Assembly: GCA_004123355.1 (NCBI GenBank)
Contig: SCHM01000003.1
Span: 8,079,058 to 8,143,057 of the forward strand
Length of the DNA: 64,000 nt
Source: Amphirosellinia nigrospora
Lineage: Eukaryota > Ascomycota > Sordariomycetes > Xylariales > Xylariaceae
Reading direction: 5' to 3'
Numbering within the stretch: position 1 is the stretch's first letter; each line of letters begins with the position of its first letter. A model generated the notes under the pieces. That model searched no databases. It was not told the origin of the DNA and saw nothing but the letters and a program-made list of their open reading frames with translations. Below are positions 35,125-46,483 of this stretch, piece after piece. The position numbers and the translations under genes were made by a program.

Positions 35125-35818
35125 CTCTGGTCAAAAGGCTCGCTTCTTATATATGAATTCCATGTATCATTGAGGATCGCTTCGCTAGCGTAGATGCCTT
35201 TGCATGCATTTGAACGACTTTTCTGCAGAATGGATAGAGGTTACAGAGAGGAGGGGTGACAGCAAGTCAGCGTCGAATACGGACCGACGTTGCCGTCCAA
35301 TATGAGGCCGCCATATTCCAAACGTCCCAGCCAATCGATCAAGTAAAGCCCCCAAATTTTGCTGACACAAATCATGGCGCAGTCGCGGGCGAGTACATCA
35401 AATCAAAAACTAAATGTTTTACTTTCATCGGCAAATAATTGCTTTTTATTTCCCCTTTTTTTTTCTGTTTTGTTAAGTAGCTCATTTAAACTCCTCAAAC
35501 ACACAGACGAATATACAAACTTGATAATCCAACAAGTATTATATGATAATGATTCTTTTGATTAACACTACGTTTAAGTGAGAAGGGAAATTCAGCCGCA
35601 GAATCTTTCTAAGTCTCTCTAGGTTTAGTAGATTGTAACTAGCTGTGAGAACCGTCGGCCTAGTCGACGATAATGGCAACGCCAAGAGGCAGCCCACATA
35701 TATTTGCCACCCCCGTGCTTGAAGCTCCCCATCCAGGCCCCATCCTCGATCTAGCAAGGTTGTCCTTCGGCACTCGGGCGCTAACGAAAACACCCCACTA
35801 CCCCACAAGCTGACTTCA
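35125..35818. other. Intergenic, no supported gene
   Basis: A C/T homopolymer stretch lies at about 35450-35470. No conserved coding sequence seen. Confidence 0.45.
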
Positions 35819-36790
35819 TTAAAGAATAGTTAGTATCTCTTTAGTATGATATTCCGCAATTGCTTCACCGTTCGTTATTTTGTTAATATATGATTTCCCT
35901 ACAAGAACCCAGCTCTTTCCTCTTTCCCTTATAACATAAGGAACGCCACCGCCCGGAATAATCGTGACAGTATCACCGATTCGAGAATCTGATGGGCCAA
36001 TCCCCATCCGGCCCGCTCTAGTTAGTATAAAACATCTATTGAAGCAAAAGTACTGAGCCACCCCCGTATACGCCTCCGGTTTCCCGCCAGATGAGAAGTC
36101 GTGTAGGAAGTCTATAGGATTTTCGCCCCCGTGTATTATTTGGTCCTTGGTATGCGCCAAAACCTCGTATAAGAACGCTATTCCATGTTTCAAAGACTGA
36201 TCCCTCTGGCCGCCGTGAAGAATATATTGCTCGTCTGTAGTGGCTGTGACTAGATGAGCTGCCCAGGTTTATATATGAGTTTCTGCCAATAAAGGAAGCG
36301 CGGCTTTGCAGACGCTTATTTATTGTTGTTCTAAAAGATTCACAAAAATCTGCGTTGGGAAGGTTTTCCTTGTTCATTGAAACTACTCGAACGATTTTAT
36401 CAACTCTCGTAGATTCAATTCGGAGAACAGAGTCATCCAGTGTGTTATATAGGTTCGCCTGAAGACATGCTGAAGCATTGAAGTGTTTTGGGAATCCAAA
36501 CCGAACAGGTTCGGAGATATTATCATAGCCGATCCAAGAAAAGCTTCTCCGGATATCTCGTCCGTACCCGTGATAGTCGCTCCAGTCAGGAAGCCACGAA
36601 GGAAAGTCGGCAAAATCATGTTTGTGCTTCTTTCGGGTTAAGCTGCCGCTGGTGCCACGAGTACGAGTGAATATAGCAAGCGACCGATTCTTCATGAGTA
36701 AATAATGTGCAACTTTCTGGAACGTTTGCTTTACGTTAAGCGTATAGTCGGAAATGAGAGCGTCGGGGATGTCCGAATCATCCCATTCGG
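35819..36790 (-). pseudogene. C-terminal part of a HET-domain gene, truncated
   Basis: The right-hand (5') end reads DSDIPDALISDYTLNVKQTF, QKVAHYLLMKNRSLAIFTRT, then FADFPSWLPDWSDY, the usual block just after the HET domain. The left end is FCFNRCFILTRAGRMGIGPS, DSRIGDTVTIIPGGGVPYVI and WVLVGKSYINKITNGEAIAE, the typical HET C-terminus, stopping at 35819. One frame change lies between the two parts near 36190-36250. The N-terminal HET domain itself (the WIDxLCIDQ-type and GWTLQE-type motifs) is missing. Coding similarity ends at about 36790, where another gene begins on the plus strand, so the loss looks like a truncation by rearrangement rather than point decay. Confidence 0.7.
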
Positions 36791-38804
36791 TCGAGAGTTA
36801 TGCTCTACACGCGTCGAGATCAAAGGATTTGACGATACATTTGGAGCTCAACGTGGTAGAGGATATTGAGGCGGATCTAGATGAATTCTGTCGGCTAGCC
36901 AAATTGGGGAACTTTGATGCAGCAAAAGGGTTCTTCGCCGATAACCTTCAAGGGGAAATGAGTAATCCGTATGTATTTATGCAGTACGCACAGATGCTCC
37001 TAAATATAGGAGACTACGCAGCTGTTAGGGGTTTAAGGAACCCACCCGGCTTAAATAAGGTCGACATGCTCCGCATAAATTGGACTTTTAAAATTATTAG
37101 CCGATTTACACCTCAACGGCGCCTCAATAGGCCAGGTAAACGATGTTACTGCAGAAGCTATCAGGTTACTGGACACGGGAAGTCTCAAGAATCGTCTAGG
37201 GTCTACAGAGGTGGGTAACTCGTTTTTTCAAACCTCGTTACTCTACTCTCACCAGTTCAGAATAACCGATTGCCTCAGGTACAAATATTAAGCCTAGTGC
37301 CTCGCCTCTCAGCCAAGAGATACCCCTCTTCTAATGGCATAAATGTAAGCCATATATTCGTTTGGGCTTCGATATATAAGCACCTTCTCTCGGAAGGGCG
37401 AGTATGGGATTTCAGGGACCTTTTCGTGGCATTCCTTTTAAACAGCACACAAGAGGCAACATGCCTGCAGTTTTTACTTGCAGACTTCGGCTCCCCGAGT
37501 CTCATGGACACACTCGTAGGGGACTGGATGGCCGAAACATTTGACGAACCGATCAGTCTTGCTCTACTCGATATTATCGCGTTCTTATGTCTAGGGTCCA
37601 TATCGACCCGTGAGAAATACGCTGCCGTCCAGCATTGCCTTGAACACTCTAGGGGTATTGCTCTTTCAATAGCAGAAAACGACGCAGACCTTCTCCTGAC
37701 TGGACCATATCTACGTTGGAGCCTAGCAAAAGCAAGGGTGGCGACATACAGTGAGCGTAGTATATTAAAGGAACCTGCTCCTCCATCAGTCTCTCCTGGG
37801 CGACTTTTTTACAGAAGCGAGGCAATTGACGTGCCTCTTTACGCCCACACAGTCAGAACTCGTCGATTGGACGTCATTAGTTCACTCCTCGCATGCTAAT
37901 AGTAACATTCGAACCGTCTTGAACGCGACAAAACAGCTTGGTGATTATAATACTGAAAGCATGAGTCGTCAAATGCTAGTATACCGGTCAAAACAGCCAC
38001 TCCAACAATTTGACGAGCTAGTCGCTTTACAAAAGTCACGTCAACGTGATATGCACGGTTGCTTGCACACAATCCTGGCCAAATACCCGATATGCCAGGA
38101 CGATATTGCTAGAGAGCGTCTCCGTGATGAGATTCTGGCAGTTGGTAACCCAGAAAATTTCCCGATAACTTTACAAGAGATTCGAACTAGAGTATTGCGG
38201 GCAATTTCAAATGAGGTTTCCAAAGCAGTGCCATCACCTCACCAGGAAGACATTCACAATGGTAAGCACCTCAGCCTTGACACTATAATATGAACACCTC
38301 CAAAACAACACTAACTTCTGTTTTTAAGAACTCCAAGACCGAGATGTCGAAAATCAAACTAACCCCGCTGGGCCCAGTTGCCAGGACCTCATTCTAAAGT
38401 TGCCATCACGGTCAAATAATGAAGGTGACAGTGTCCCGGCCGCCTCTGTCCCGGCCGCCTCTGTCCCGGCCGCCTCCGTTCTGGCTGACTTGGCGGCTAC
38501 AAATAATCAAACAGCACCCAAGCCCGAAGTAAACGAGTATTACGACTACGAGACGAGTTCAGAGGAAAGCTTTGCAGATGCTAGTATTCATATTCATAGC
38601 GATGAGGATGGCGATAGAGACAGCGCATATTCTTATCATCACTCTAAACGGACTGGGCCACCTACATTCTCCGCGTCGCCGACGGAAAGCGGTACAAGTT
38701 CGTCAGGGAACTTTAGCGAGAGTAGTCTAAGCAAAGCTACTACGGCACCAACCATATTTACGGATGACTCTACAGATATATATTCCCGTGGAAAGTCTAG
38801 GTAG
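36754..38804 (+). CDS. Fungal-specific protein, tail region as found in Clr5-type proteins
   Basis: The sequence matches a lineage-specific ascomycete family: VVEDIEADLDEFCRLAKLGN, FDAAKGFFADNLQ, NPYVFMQYAQMLLNIGDYAA, LLADLHLNGASIGQVNDVTA, then after an intron (about 37211-37278) VQILSLVPRL, LLSEGRVWDFRDLFVAFLLN and PTQSELVDWTSLVHSSHANS. A donor at 38260 (gtaagc) may lead to the last exon, which ends with a Ser/Asp/Glu-rich disordered tail and stop at 38802-38804. The helical-hairpin repeats suggest a TPR-like scaffold. Relatives often carry an N-terminal Clr5 domain; none is seen here. Single-base slips occur at about 37091 (A run) and 37845 (C run). The ATG at 36754 is weakly supported; similarity starts near 36810. 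Confidence 0.6.
38433..38477 (+). repeat. 15-bp in-frame tandem repeat coding (VPAAS)3
   Basis: Three units of gtcccggccgcctct (the last ending cc) at 38433-38447, 38448-38462 and 38463-38477, inside the coding sequence of the preceding entry. Near-identity points to recent slippage expansion in a disordered region. Confidence 0.9.
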
Positions 38805-39078
38805 CATACCGTGATATTGCTGCAATTCTCTCCCGCGGCAGAATTTCGTAAGGCTGACGAAATAATATCCTTTTTCTCATCTGAGAAGCCCTTCACAAGG
38901 TCGATAGTGAAGCATGGAATGCAACCCCCTCCCCCTATAGCTTCTAATAGTTCTTTTGAGCATCAGAGGGATTAAAGGGAAGTTGTATGAACTGCAAATC
39001 ATTATTCAGTATCTAATTTGTATTTACCGAGGACACTTCCTTTTTTTTCTTTTTTTTAGAAATCAAGAAATTGGATCC
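38805..39078. other. Spacer between convergent genes
   Basis: Includes a T-rich tract at about 39041-39060 just beyond the dehydrogenase stop. No gene seen. Confidence 0.5.
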
Positions 39079-39953
39079 CTATTTCGTTAACTTCCTAAAC
39101 ACAGCGCCCATGGACTTATCCCATTCCTCAACAACATCTGCAGCCATACCAGCTCCGACGGTCTCGTCACCTTTTTCGAGTCGCTTGCTAATCTCCGCAA
39201 TGAATTCGTCTACGCTGAGTGTACCAGAGTTCTTGCCCTTCTTATTATCATCAGGATCCTCCCGATCCCTGTGCAAGTCGGTCGCGACAGTTGGCGGGGC
39301 AATTTCCACGACCTTAACATTGGTCCCCTCTAATTGAGCCCTATGAAATGGTTTTGTCAGCATGTGTAGAGCGATACGTGTTTGAAGCTCATCGTACCGG
39401 AGAGTCATGCTCCAGAAGTGAAGCCACGCCTTCGTGGCACAGTATACGGGGTTGATTATTGAGAAGGGTGCAAATCCTAATACTGAGGAGACGTTGATGA
39501 TTAAAGCGCCCGGCTTCTCTTTGAAGTGGCTCAACAGGTTCAGCGCGAGATGCATCGCTGTGCGATATAATCAGTTTCTCTACCGTGATGTGTCTTCGAA
39601 AGATAACTCACGACCACGTTGGTTGATATCGATCTCTTGGTCGGCCTTTTCCAAGAACTCCTCAGGCTTCATATCCGTGACGTTCAGGGGCCGCTGCACG
39701 CCCGCATTGTTCACCAAGCAGTCGAGATCCGGGTGGTCGGCGGTCAGCTTCCGCACGAAATCCGGGATCTTCGACACGACGCCCGTGTCGAGAACGTAGT
39801 AACCGGCGGCCCCGATTTCTTCGCAAGCCTTTTGTAGATTGGACTCGGTCCTGCCAGCAATGATGACTTTCTTGCCTTGTGAGATGAAGTGTTGTGCCAG
39901 CGCCTTGCCGATGCCGCCCCGCCGCCGGTAATTAAAGCACATTTAAAATCCAT
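39079..39953 (-). CDS. Short-chain dehydrogenase/reductase (DltE-like)
   Basis: NAD(P)-dependent oxidoreductase with a Rossmann fold. Start ATG 39953: MDFKCALITGGG, then GGIGKALAQHFISQGKKVII (cofactor-binding TGxxxGxG), LDCLVNNAGVQRPLNV (NNAG), and after an intron at about 39609-39556 (gtgagt...cacag) MHLALNLLSHF, GALIINVSSVLGFAPFS (catalytic Ser) and VYCATKAWLHFWSMTLR (YxxxK). A second short intron near 39390-39345 (gtatcg...catag) probably removes a stretch before QLEGTNVKVVEIAPPTVATD. The C-terminus ends FRKLTK at 39079. One base is missing in a C/G run at 39917-39920 within the glycine motif; otherwise the frame is continuous. Substrate unknown; the class includes alcohol and fatty-acyl or D-alanine-transfer-like reductases. 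Confidence 0.85.
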
Positions 39954-41352
39954 TTCAGCGTTTGTGAAGAAAGTAGCTTGAATTTTTTCTGATACTGCAG
40001 CTTTTCTCTCAAGTTTTTCTCTTCCCCTTTATACGCGATGAGCAGTTACTATGTCCTACTCTGGGGCTTCGATATATGTGGGACCAGTGCGATCATCCTC
40101 GGCGTTTGTGACGTCTATCTCCTAACGTCTACTTATCTTCTCCATAGCAGCCGCGTAATAGTTGCATGCTAAGCGAGAATGATGACATAATGTTGATGCG
40201 CTAGAATTTCTAGTGCGGTATTCCCGCGAAAGACATCCATACTATGCTTGACTAGGTTAGCAGTGGTGCATATTCAACATCCCGAGAGGCCTATCAAAAG
40301 ACACAAAACTAAGACAGTTCTGCATTTAGTTAGCTTACATAACGAAGTTGGTTTTAGAGTTCTTCGCGCGACAACATGCCAAATATACAGTTCCTGGCGA
40401 CGCTGTTGCATACGCGTAATCGTGAAACCAATGAACGGAGGATAAGCTGTAGTTACGTTACATTTACTGTTTCTTGATCAAATTTCCCTCCTCCCCTGGA
40501 AACATTGCATTAGCGAAAGTCCCGAGCACTGCAACATAGCTTCGAGGGAAAAGTTACACCCTACCTTATAACGATTTAAGATTTCTTTCAGGAAACACCC
40601 TAAGGGGGTTAACATCCGATGAGACTCTATCTGGTAATATATTGGCCTCGCACAAGAGAGTATGGATACTGCAGCGAGTCAATACTGTTGAAAATCGCAC
40701 AGCGATCATTGATCACTGAGAGACTAGTTTCGAAATGTACGAACGATCTACAATTCAGACTCTTATAAGCTAAATGTGCTCATCCTCTTTAAGGCTTAAT
40801 ACCAGTGGATCATTCCTTTCAGACGGTCCGATTTGTGGCCACTGAATGGAAGAAAACAGGTTTTGTGTAAGAAGCCTCTATGGCGCTTACACAGGTCAAT
40901 CGGCGCCTGTTCTTAGATCTGATCTCTGAGCTATGAATTTCTATGAATGAAATCATTGCACTACCAATTTAGTACAATGATTATATGTCTCGCACTCATA
41001 TGAGGCAGCCCCAGCTTCACCCAGGATATAGCTACTAGCAATGTATCTCGTTTCAATTTTCCTTCTCATTGCGCACTGATAGCATACAGAAAATATGAGG
41101 TACTTCAGAACTTGGACGCAATCAAAGAGTTTCAGTTCTCATCCTTTCAATTCACAGTGCTCCAACGATAAGTTGGGTTTATATTAATGATGAACATTAA
41201 CTCCTATTACTCAAAAAATCTCAACGCCAAAAGGGGTTATAGAAGAGAAACCGCTATCCCGCCTACCATTCAATCCTAGATCACCAAACTCAATCATCTC
41301 ATCTTCCCCAACTACCAAACAGACACCTCCAAACCCAGGGCGTCTTTACCAA
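39954..41352. other. Intergenic, no supported gene (1.4 kb)
   Basis: A/T-rich, short open frames only. It separates the dehydrogenase promoter from the 3' end of the LysM gene. Confidence 0.45.
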
Positions 41353-42091
41353 TCACAGAGTATCAGAGACACCAACGCAGTAGTTATACCCGATCTCCAG
41401 GTTCGTGCACGCAGAGTTGAGGTCGGGGTTCCAAGCAAGAAGCTCCGCCATGGAAATGGGGAACTGGGCGTAGATGGAAGAGCACGAGTCGCCCTCGGCG
41501 ATCTTGTAGCAGGTGTCGCAGTTGCTGATCAGGCCGGCCTTGACGGGCACGGGGCAAGGGGGCGCCCCGTTCGAGCCGCCGACCTCGATGCAGACGACTT
41601 CGCCGGGGAACAGGTTGCTGCAGAACGACTATGGAGAGGCATTAGCTCATGTGTCATGACCGGATGCTAAATTAAAATATTTTCTTTCTCGCTGCAGATT
41701 GTAATGGCATTTTGATGGTAGGAGAGATTAAGGGAAGACGAACATCGACTTCGGGGTTCCAGGAGTAGCTATCGAAGTATTAGTATCAGCACAATCACCC
41801 CTCTCCGACATTAATAGGAAAACTCACAATTGATCTAGGGTATAGACGTCATTGAAGTGATCTCGGATCACATTGCAGTTGTCGCCGGACTGGACGGTGT
41901 ATGTGGCCGTGCCTAATGGGGATAACGATTATCAGTTCTCGTTAAACCCGACGTCGCGACGATGATGGGGATTACCCCTTACAGTTGTCAGTGTACCCCT
42001 GTCGGGCGACCAATTCGAACCCGGCGGCGGCCGGGGCAGCGAAGACCTGAGTGGCGAGCGCCACGACGGAGAGGAAGACTTGTGCGAGCAT
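41353..42091 (-). CDS. Secreted LysM-domain protein (effector-like)
   Basis: LysM proteins bind chitin or its fragments outside the cell; in plant- and insect-associated fungi they hide chitin from host receptors. Start ATG 42091: MLAQVFLSVVALATQVFAAP is a signal peptide. First LysM, assembled over exons: TATYTVQSGDNCNVIRDHFN, DVYTLDQ, YSWNPEVD, SFCSNLFPGEVVCIEV. Second LysM: CDTCYKIAEGDSCSSIYAQF, MAELLAWNPDLNSACTNLEI, GYNYCVGV. Introns fall at about 41979-41913, 41827-41789 and 41747-41635. Both domains keep the GDxC, WNP and N-L motifs and the paired cysteines. At the first intron the phase fits only if one G of a G run is extra. About 190 residues, no other domains, so an effector-type LysM protein rather than a chitinase. 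Confidence 0.85.
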
Positions 42092-43512
42092 GTTGTTGAT
42101 AAAGCGCGATGTTACACTTCCAAGAACAAGTTTCAATGAAGTAAGTGAGTATATTGGACTAGTCGTTGAAACCGAATGTGAGAATAGCGACGGATGGTAA
42201 TGTGCAGCTGAGTGTGTACCTGTCGATCTCTTCCTCATTCCAAACAATGCGGATAACCCAACATCTTTATACTCGAAGACCATCTCCTGATCGCGTCGGC
42301 GGACGACTTAATTGAAGCTATATCAATCCCCCCCCGTGCTCGAAGAAATCTCCCCATCGTCTCTGCCAGGGCCATTGTCTGCCTGCTCGTCTGCCTGTTG
42401 GGCCGCCATTAGCTTGGCTCTGCCTAGATCTGGGGACCCTGTCACGTCGTAAAATCTGACAACCCATGCTCTCTATCTCCCTCGCGAAGGTCGCGACGAG
42501 ACTTTTCGCGATGAAAAAATCGCTCTACTTTCGTCTCCTCCTCCTACTCTCAGTATTCAGCCGACGGTCCGCGCCGTTGCTGCTTTAACGCCGCGAGGCC
42601 TAGACGCATGTTATTTCTTCAAGTCACTGCGCTAACCCCGGTTCGATGCCTTGATGTGACGGTGGGGGGCCACAATACGGGTTGAATACGCCTGAGGCCC
42701 AACGAGTATTTCCAGTTTTCTCGGGATCTCGACATCCGAGCTACTGCCCCCTCTCCGCTTATTCTCCAGGATTCTATCAATCGTCGCCAGGGTCGATATT
42801 AATAAACGTCCCATCCCCGTTTTTGAATACGAGAATGAAGTGAGTCATCAGATGAGAGAGCTCTCATCACACGTCCCGGATCATCACACGATGACCTCAT
42901 GTTAGCACCTTTACATGCATTGGGAAGATGCGGTCAGCAACGCATACGATGCAGTGAGCGGGGCTCAAAAAGTCCCCATTGCCAAATTCACTCGGGAACC
43001 GTCTCCCATCGACTTAATTCATGTAACATCGCTCTGGGCACCCCAGGGAAATGAGGCCTTGGGTGATATTCAACCTTGGCAGAGCGATGGATTCCCAGCT
43101 AAAACCGTGAAGTAGAAATTCATATTTGTAGTTTGAGGTCATTTACATGTCTAAGAGCATGGCTGCACTTCAGTCTACAAGAGCCGCTAACTCAAGTCAG
43201 TTGACGAACCACAAGTGTAAGTGTAATAGCGATAACAGATTCTCATTGCTTAAAGCATACACAGGCGAAATCCGAGTGGTTTGACGAAACTTTTGAGCCT
43301 GTGAAGAAGCCATCGTAGTCTAACTAAAGTACAAAATCCGGCCCTGCTGGCAATTTATAGCCAAATGCAAGTAATTCAAGCCCGTATCGGTACGCTCTCT
43401 TTCCTGGACCGCCCGCGAGGACCTATATGGGTATCATCTTCTTCAAAGCAAGTCATCCATGACATCTCTAGATATACAGTACACGTACACTTACAACAGC
43501 CACACAGTCAAT
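42092..43512. other. Intergenic, no supported gene (1.4 kb)
   Basis: A C/T-rich stretch near 42330-42560 is likely promoter-proximal for the LysM gene. No conserved coding sequence seen. Confidence 0.45.
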
Positions 43513-46483
43513 CTAGGAGTCAGCATCAACTACCGGTGCCATCTGAACCGTAAAGCAGATGCCGAATATCCCCACCGCACCCTCCTCCTTACGGATGGAG
43601 TTTTCGTCCTGGAACGCTAGGGCAACCAACTTACGTTTCTCTGACTGGATGTCGAGCACACGGTATTCGACAGATCCCTCAACAAGAAGCTTGTAAACAG
43701 TCACTGGTCGTTTCTGGCCAATCCGGTGCACACGGTCGACGGCTTGGTCCTCTATCGCTGGCGCCCACCCTGAACATGTTAGCATTCCCATGCCTCTCTC
43801 GTCATGCGTAGAACTCACAGCAATCGGTTAGAATGACGGTATCAGCCGCTGTCAGATTGACGCCAACACCAGCTGCGTGCAAGCTGGCAAGCATCACTCG
43901 GGTCTCGGGATCATTATTCAATCTTTCGACAGCTTCATCTCTCTTCTGTATGTTCATCTTTCCTTCGAGACGAGCACATTTGATATTCTTTTCGACAAGG
44001 AGAGTCTCAATGATGTCGAGAAATGACGTCCATTGGGAGAAAATAACTACCTTGGATTCTGGATTTCCAAGGTGTTTTTCTACTAGTATCTCGAGTTGGT
44101 CAGTCTTAGAGCTTCGTCGATCGGAGTCTAGGTCTGCGCCTGTGGAATTTTCCACCTCAATTTGAGGCTCAAGTAAATCATCCGTTGTGACCTCTTGGCG
44201 GCACATTGGGCATCTATTCTGCCTCTTGAGCGCGGTGATAATACAGCCTTTCCCAAAACGATGCTTGCAGGCAGTAATGACCGGATCGTGGGTTTGGATT
44301 GGGTCATAACAAATTGGACAGTCTTCGCTAATGCGGATGGCTTCAGCGAGGGCATCTTGCAAGATCTTGGCATTTGCTGGAGTAAGAGCCACAAGCTGAT
44401 CTTTCCCCAGTTTTGCCAAAATATCTTTGACTCTTGATCCAGTCAGAGACCAGTGATCGCATCTACAAGACTATTAGCTGAGCAAGACTTAGCGTGTTCC
44501 GGAACTGAGGTACATTTGTCTCAATCGCAAAAGTGTTTCCAGCACGTTGGCGAATCCTACACCTCTTTCGGTATTGACACTACCGTCGTGATTGCGTTTT
44601 CTTTGGTCACGTTTATAGGATCGGGAAATAAATTGTTGCAGAATATCACGAGCTTCGATACTGATTTGCCATTAGCTTCCGTACGTATAAGAAAAGTCTT
44701 GCTACCCACAGCATTTCTTCATATCTAAGCTGCTCCAGCTTGGTAAAACGGACTCGATGGACGTATTCAGTCTTTTCTGGCATCTGCAAGTTGATGAACA
44801 CCATATCCTTTTTACGACGAAGACACAGATCCTGAACTAGAGCCTGGAAAAGGGCTTGAGCCTCTCCGCGTATTTTGAGTCTGGCCGTGTTGTTCTTGTT
44901 CTTGACGATACCTTCGAGTGGGCGGGCAATCCTGGAGTTAAAGATACTCTTTTCTTGAATTCCTCCTGTGATCTTAAGGAAAAGGAGTGCAGACCAGAAG
45001 TCTGTTGCATTGTTGACACTGATAGTAAGGGTAGTTAGCATCATGAGTAGGGAAACCGACGCGTGGATATTTTACTTACAAGGGGGTTCCGCTCAAAATC
45101 CAGCGACGCTTGGCCTCAAGTTTGCATGCGGCCTGCGCGTTTTTTGTATTGGGATTTCTGATAACGTGACCTTCGTCAAGCACCACACGATTCCAGTTTA
45201 CGCTGAACAGAGCAGTCCAATTTCCGGATTTAAATTGGCTGGCGATCACTCCGTAGCTTGTGATGACGACATCGTATTGAAGCAAGTCAGCTTTCTTTAA
45301 TTGGTGGTATTTGGAGGAACCATGACATCTGAAGATACGAGGTAGCTGGTTTGCCTTGACGTGCTCTGCGAACTGTTGTTCCCAGTTACTCAAAACACCA
45401 GTCGGAGCAACAATTAAGGTAGGGCCATTCTTAAAACCATCGCTCATGATTAAGCTGATGATTTGAAGAGTCTTTCCTAGACCCATTTCGTCGGTCAGGA
45501 TACCGCCAGAGAGAAGACGAGGGCGCGTATTGGTAATGTGGCCGGAAGCGAGATTCTGGAAGTTGCCCCCGGTCGTTCGCTTCCACAATTGAACCACATC
45601 GCTTGATCCGGGCGCAGGAAGCTGGGGGTCTTCTTTAGCTTCCATCCATGCAAGTCCCTAACAGATGTTAGCAGTAGTCAAACTAGGCGTGCATGCATTT
45701 TACCTGGAGCTGGTGGAATAGAAGCTTGGATTTGATAGCATCGGGTTGGGTGGCCTGGGGCATAGCCGAGAGAGTCGCTTCATCCATGTTGAGCACATCG
45801 AGGGCACTTGGATCTGCTCGAAAGTCCACCTCCTCGCTGTCTGAAAGTATTTCAATTACCTCTGGTTGCGGTTGACTAGGCCGCGATTGACTAGGTTGTG
45901 AGGAGCCTAAGCCAAGGGCTGGCGTGTCGTCTTTAGGCTCCCGTGCGATTCCTCTTTGAAGTTCAGCTTCCCTTCTGGTATTATTCAACTCGGTGGCCTT
46001 CACAAGTTTGTCGGCCTTCAATTTGGCTTCAAGCTGCAAGCGGGCAGACGGATCGCTGGTGCCATAGAGGTACAAACGAATGGGGCAGTCGAAAGCGCCT
46101 TTGTGGCCGTTCAGAACTCCATCAAGTACAATATCGCCCCTATCCAGGTAAGGCGCCAACTTCTGAACGAGATTGCGAGGGAGGTGGCCAACTTGGCTTC
46201 CCATGATATTGTCCACACGAACAGCGTTTCTATCATAGGCATTGCTGGGCTCACGGAAGCACAGTATCGATTCACCTGGTGTCACTATACCATCGTAGTA
46301 TCGGACACCAACGATTTTATTGTCCATAGTTCCGTAGAATTCTAGTTGTGGTCCACTTGAGGTATCGGCATCGTCTGCAAAAACATCGAAGTCATCAAAC
46401 GACGATGCGCCTTGACTCAGTTGACTCGGTATGAAAGACGATGGTGGTCTGGGGACAACAGAATAATGCTGGGAGGCTGACAT
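43513..46483 (-). CDS. HIRAN-SNF2-RING helicase/ubiquitin ligase (Rad5/HLTF-like)
   Basis: Nuclear DNA-damage tolerance protein class: a DNA translocase with a RING E3 that polyubiquitinates PCNA and remodels stalled forks. Exon 1 (46483-45704) starts MSASQHYSVVPRPPSSFIPS and holds the HIRAN domain (FYGTMDNKIVGVRYYDGIVT, GQVGHL-like GSQVGHLPRNLVQKLAPYLD), which grips 3' DNA ends. Exon 2 (45657-45080) holds Walker A GGILTDEMGLGKTLQIISLI, the DExH-type box VVLDEGHVIRNP and RRWILSGTP. Exon 3 from 45018 holds VNNATDFWSALLFLKITGG and LCLRRKKDMVFINLQMPEKT. Later exons carry LRLRQICDHW, the RING CPICYDPI...CKHRFGKGCI...NRCPMCRQEV, then KVVIFSQWTSFLDIIETLLV and VDRVHRIGQKRPVTVYKLLV of helicase domain C. 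About 915 residues. Introns are short (45703-45658, 45079-45019 and others near 44708, 44515 and 43800). The junction near 44700 does not splice cleanly in phase, and the last 25 residues differ from usual family ends. Confidence 0.9.
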
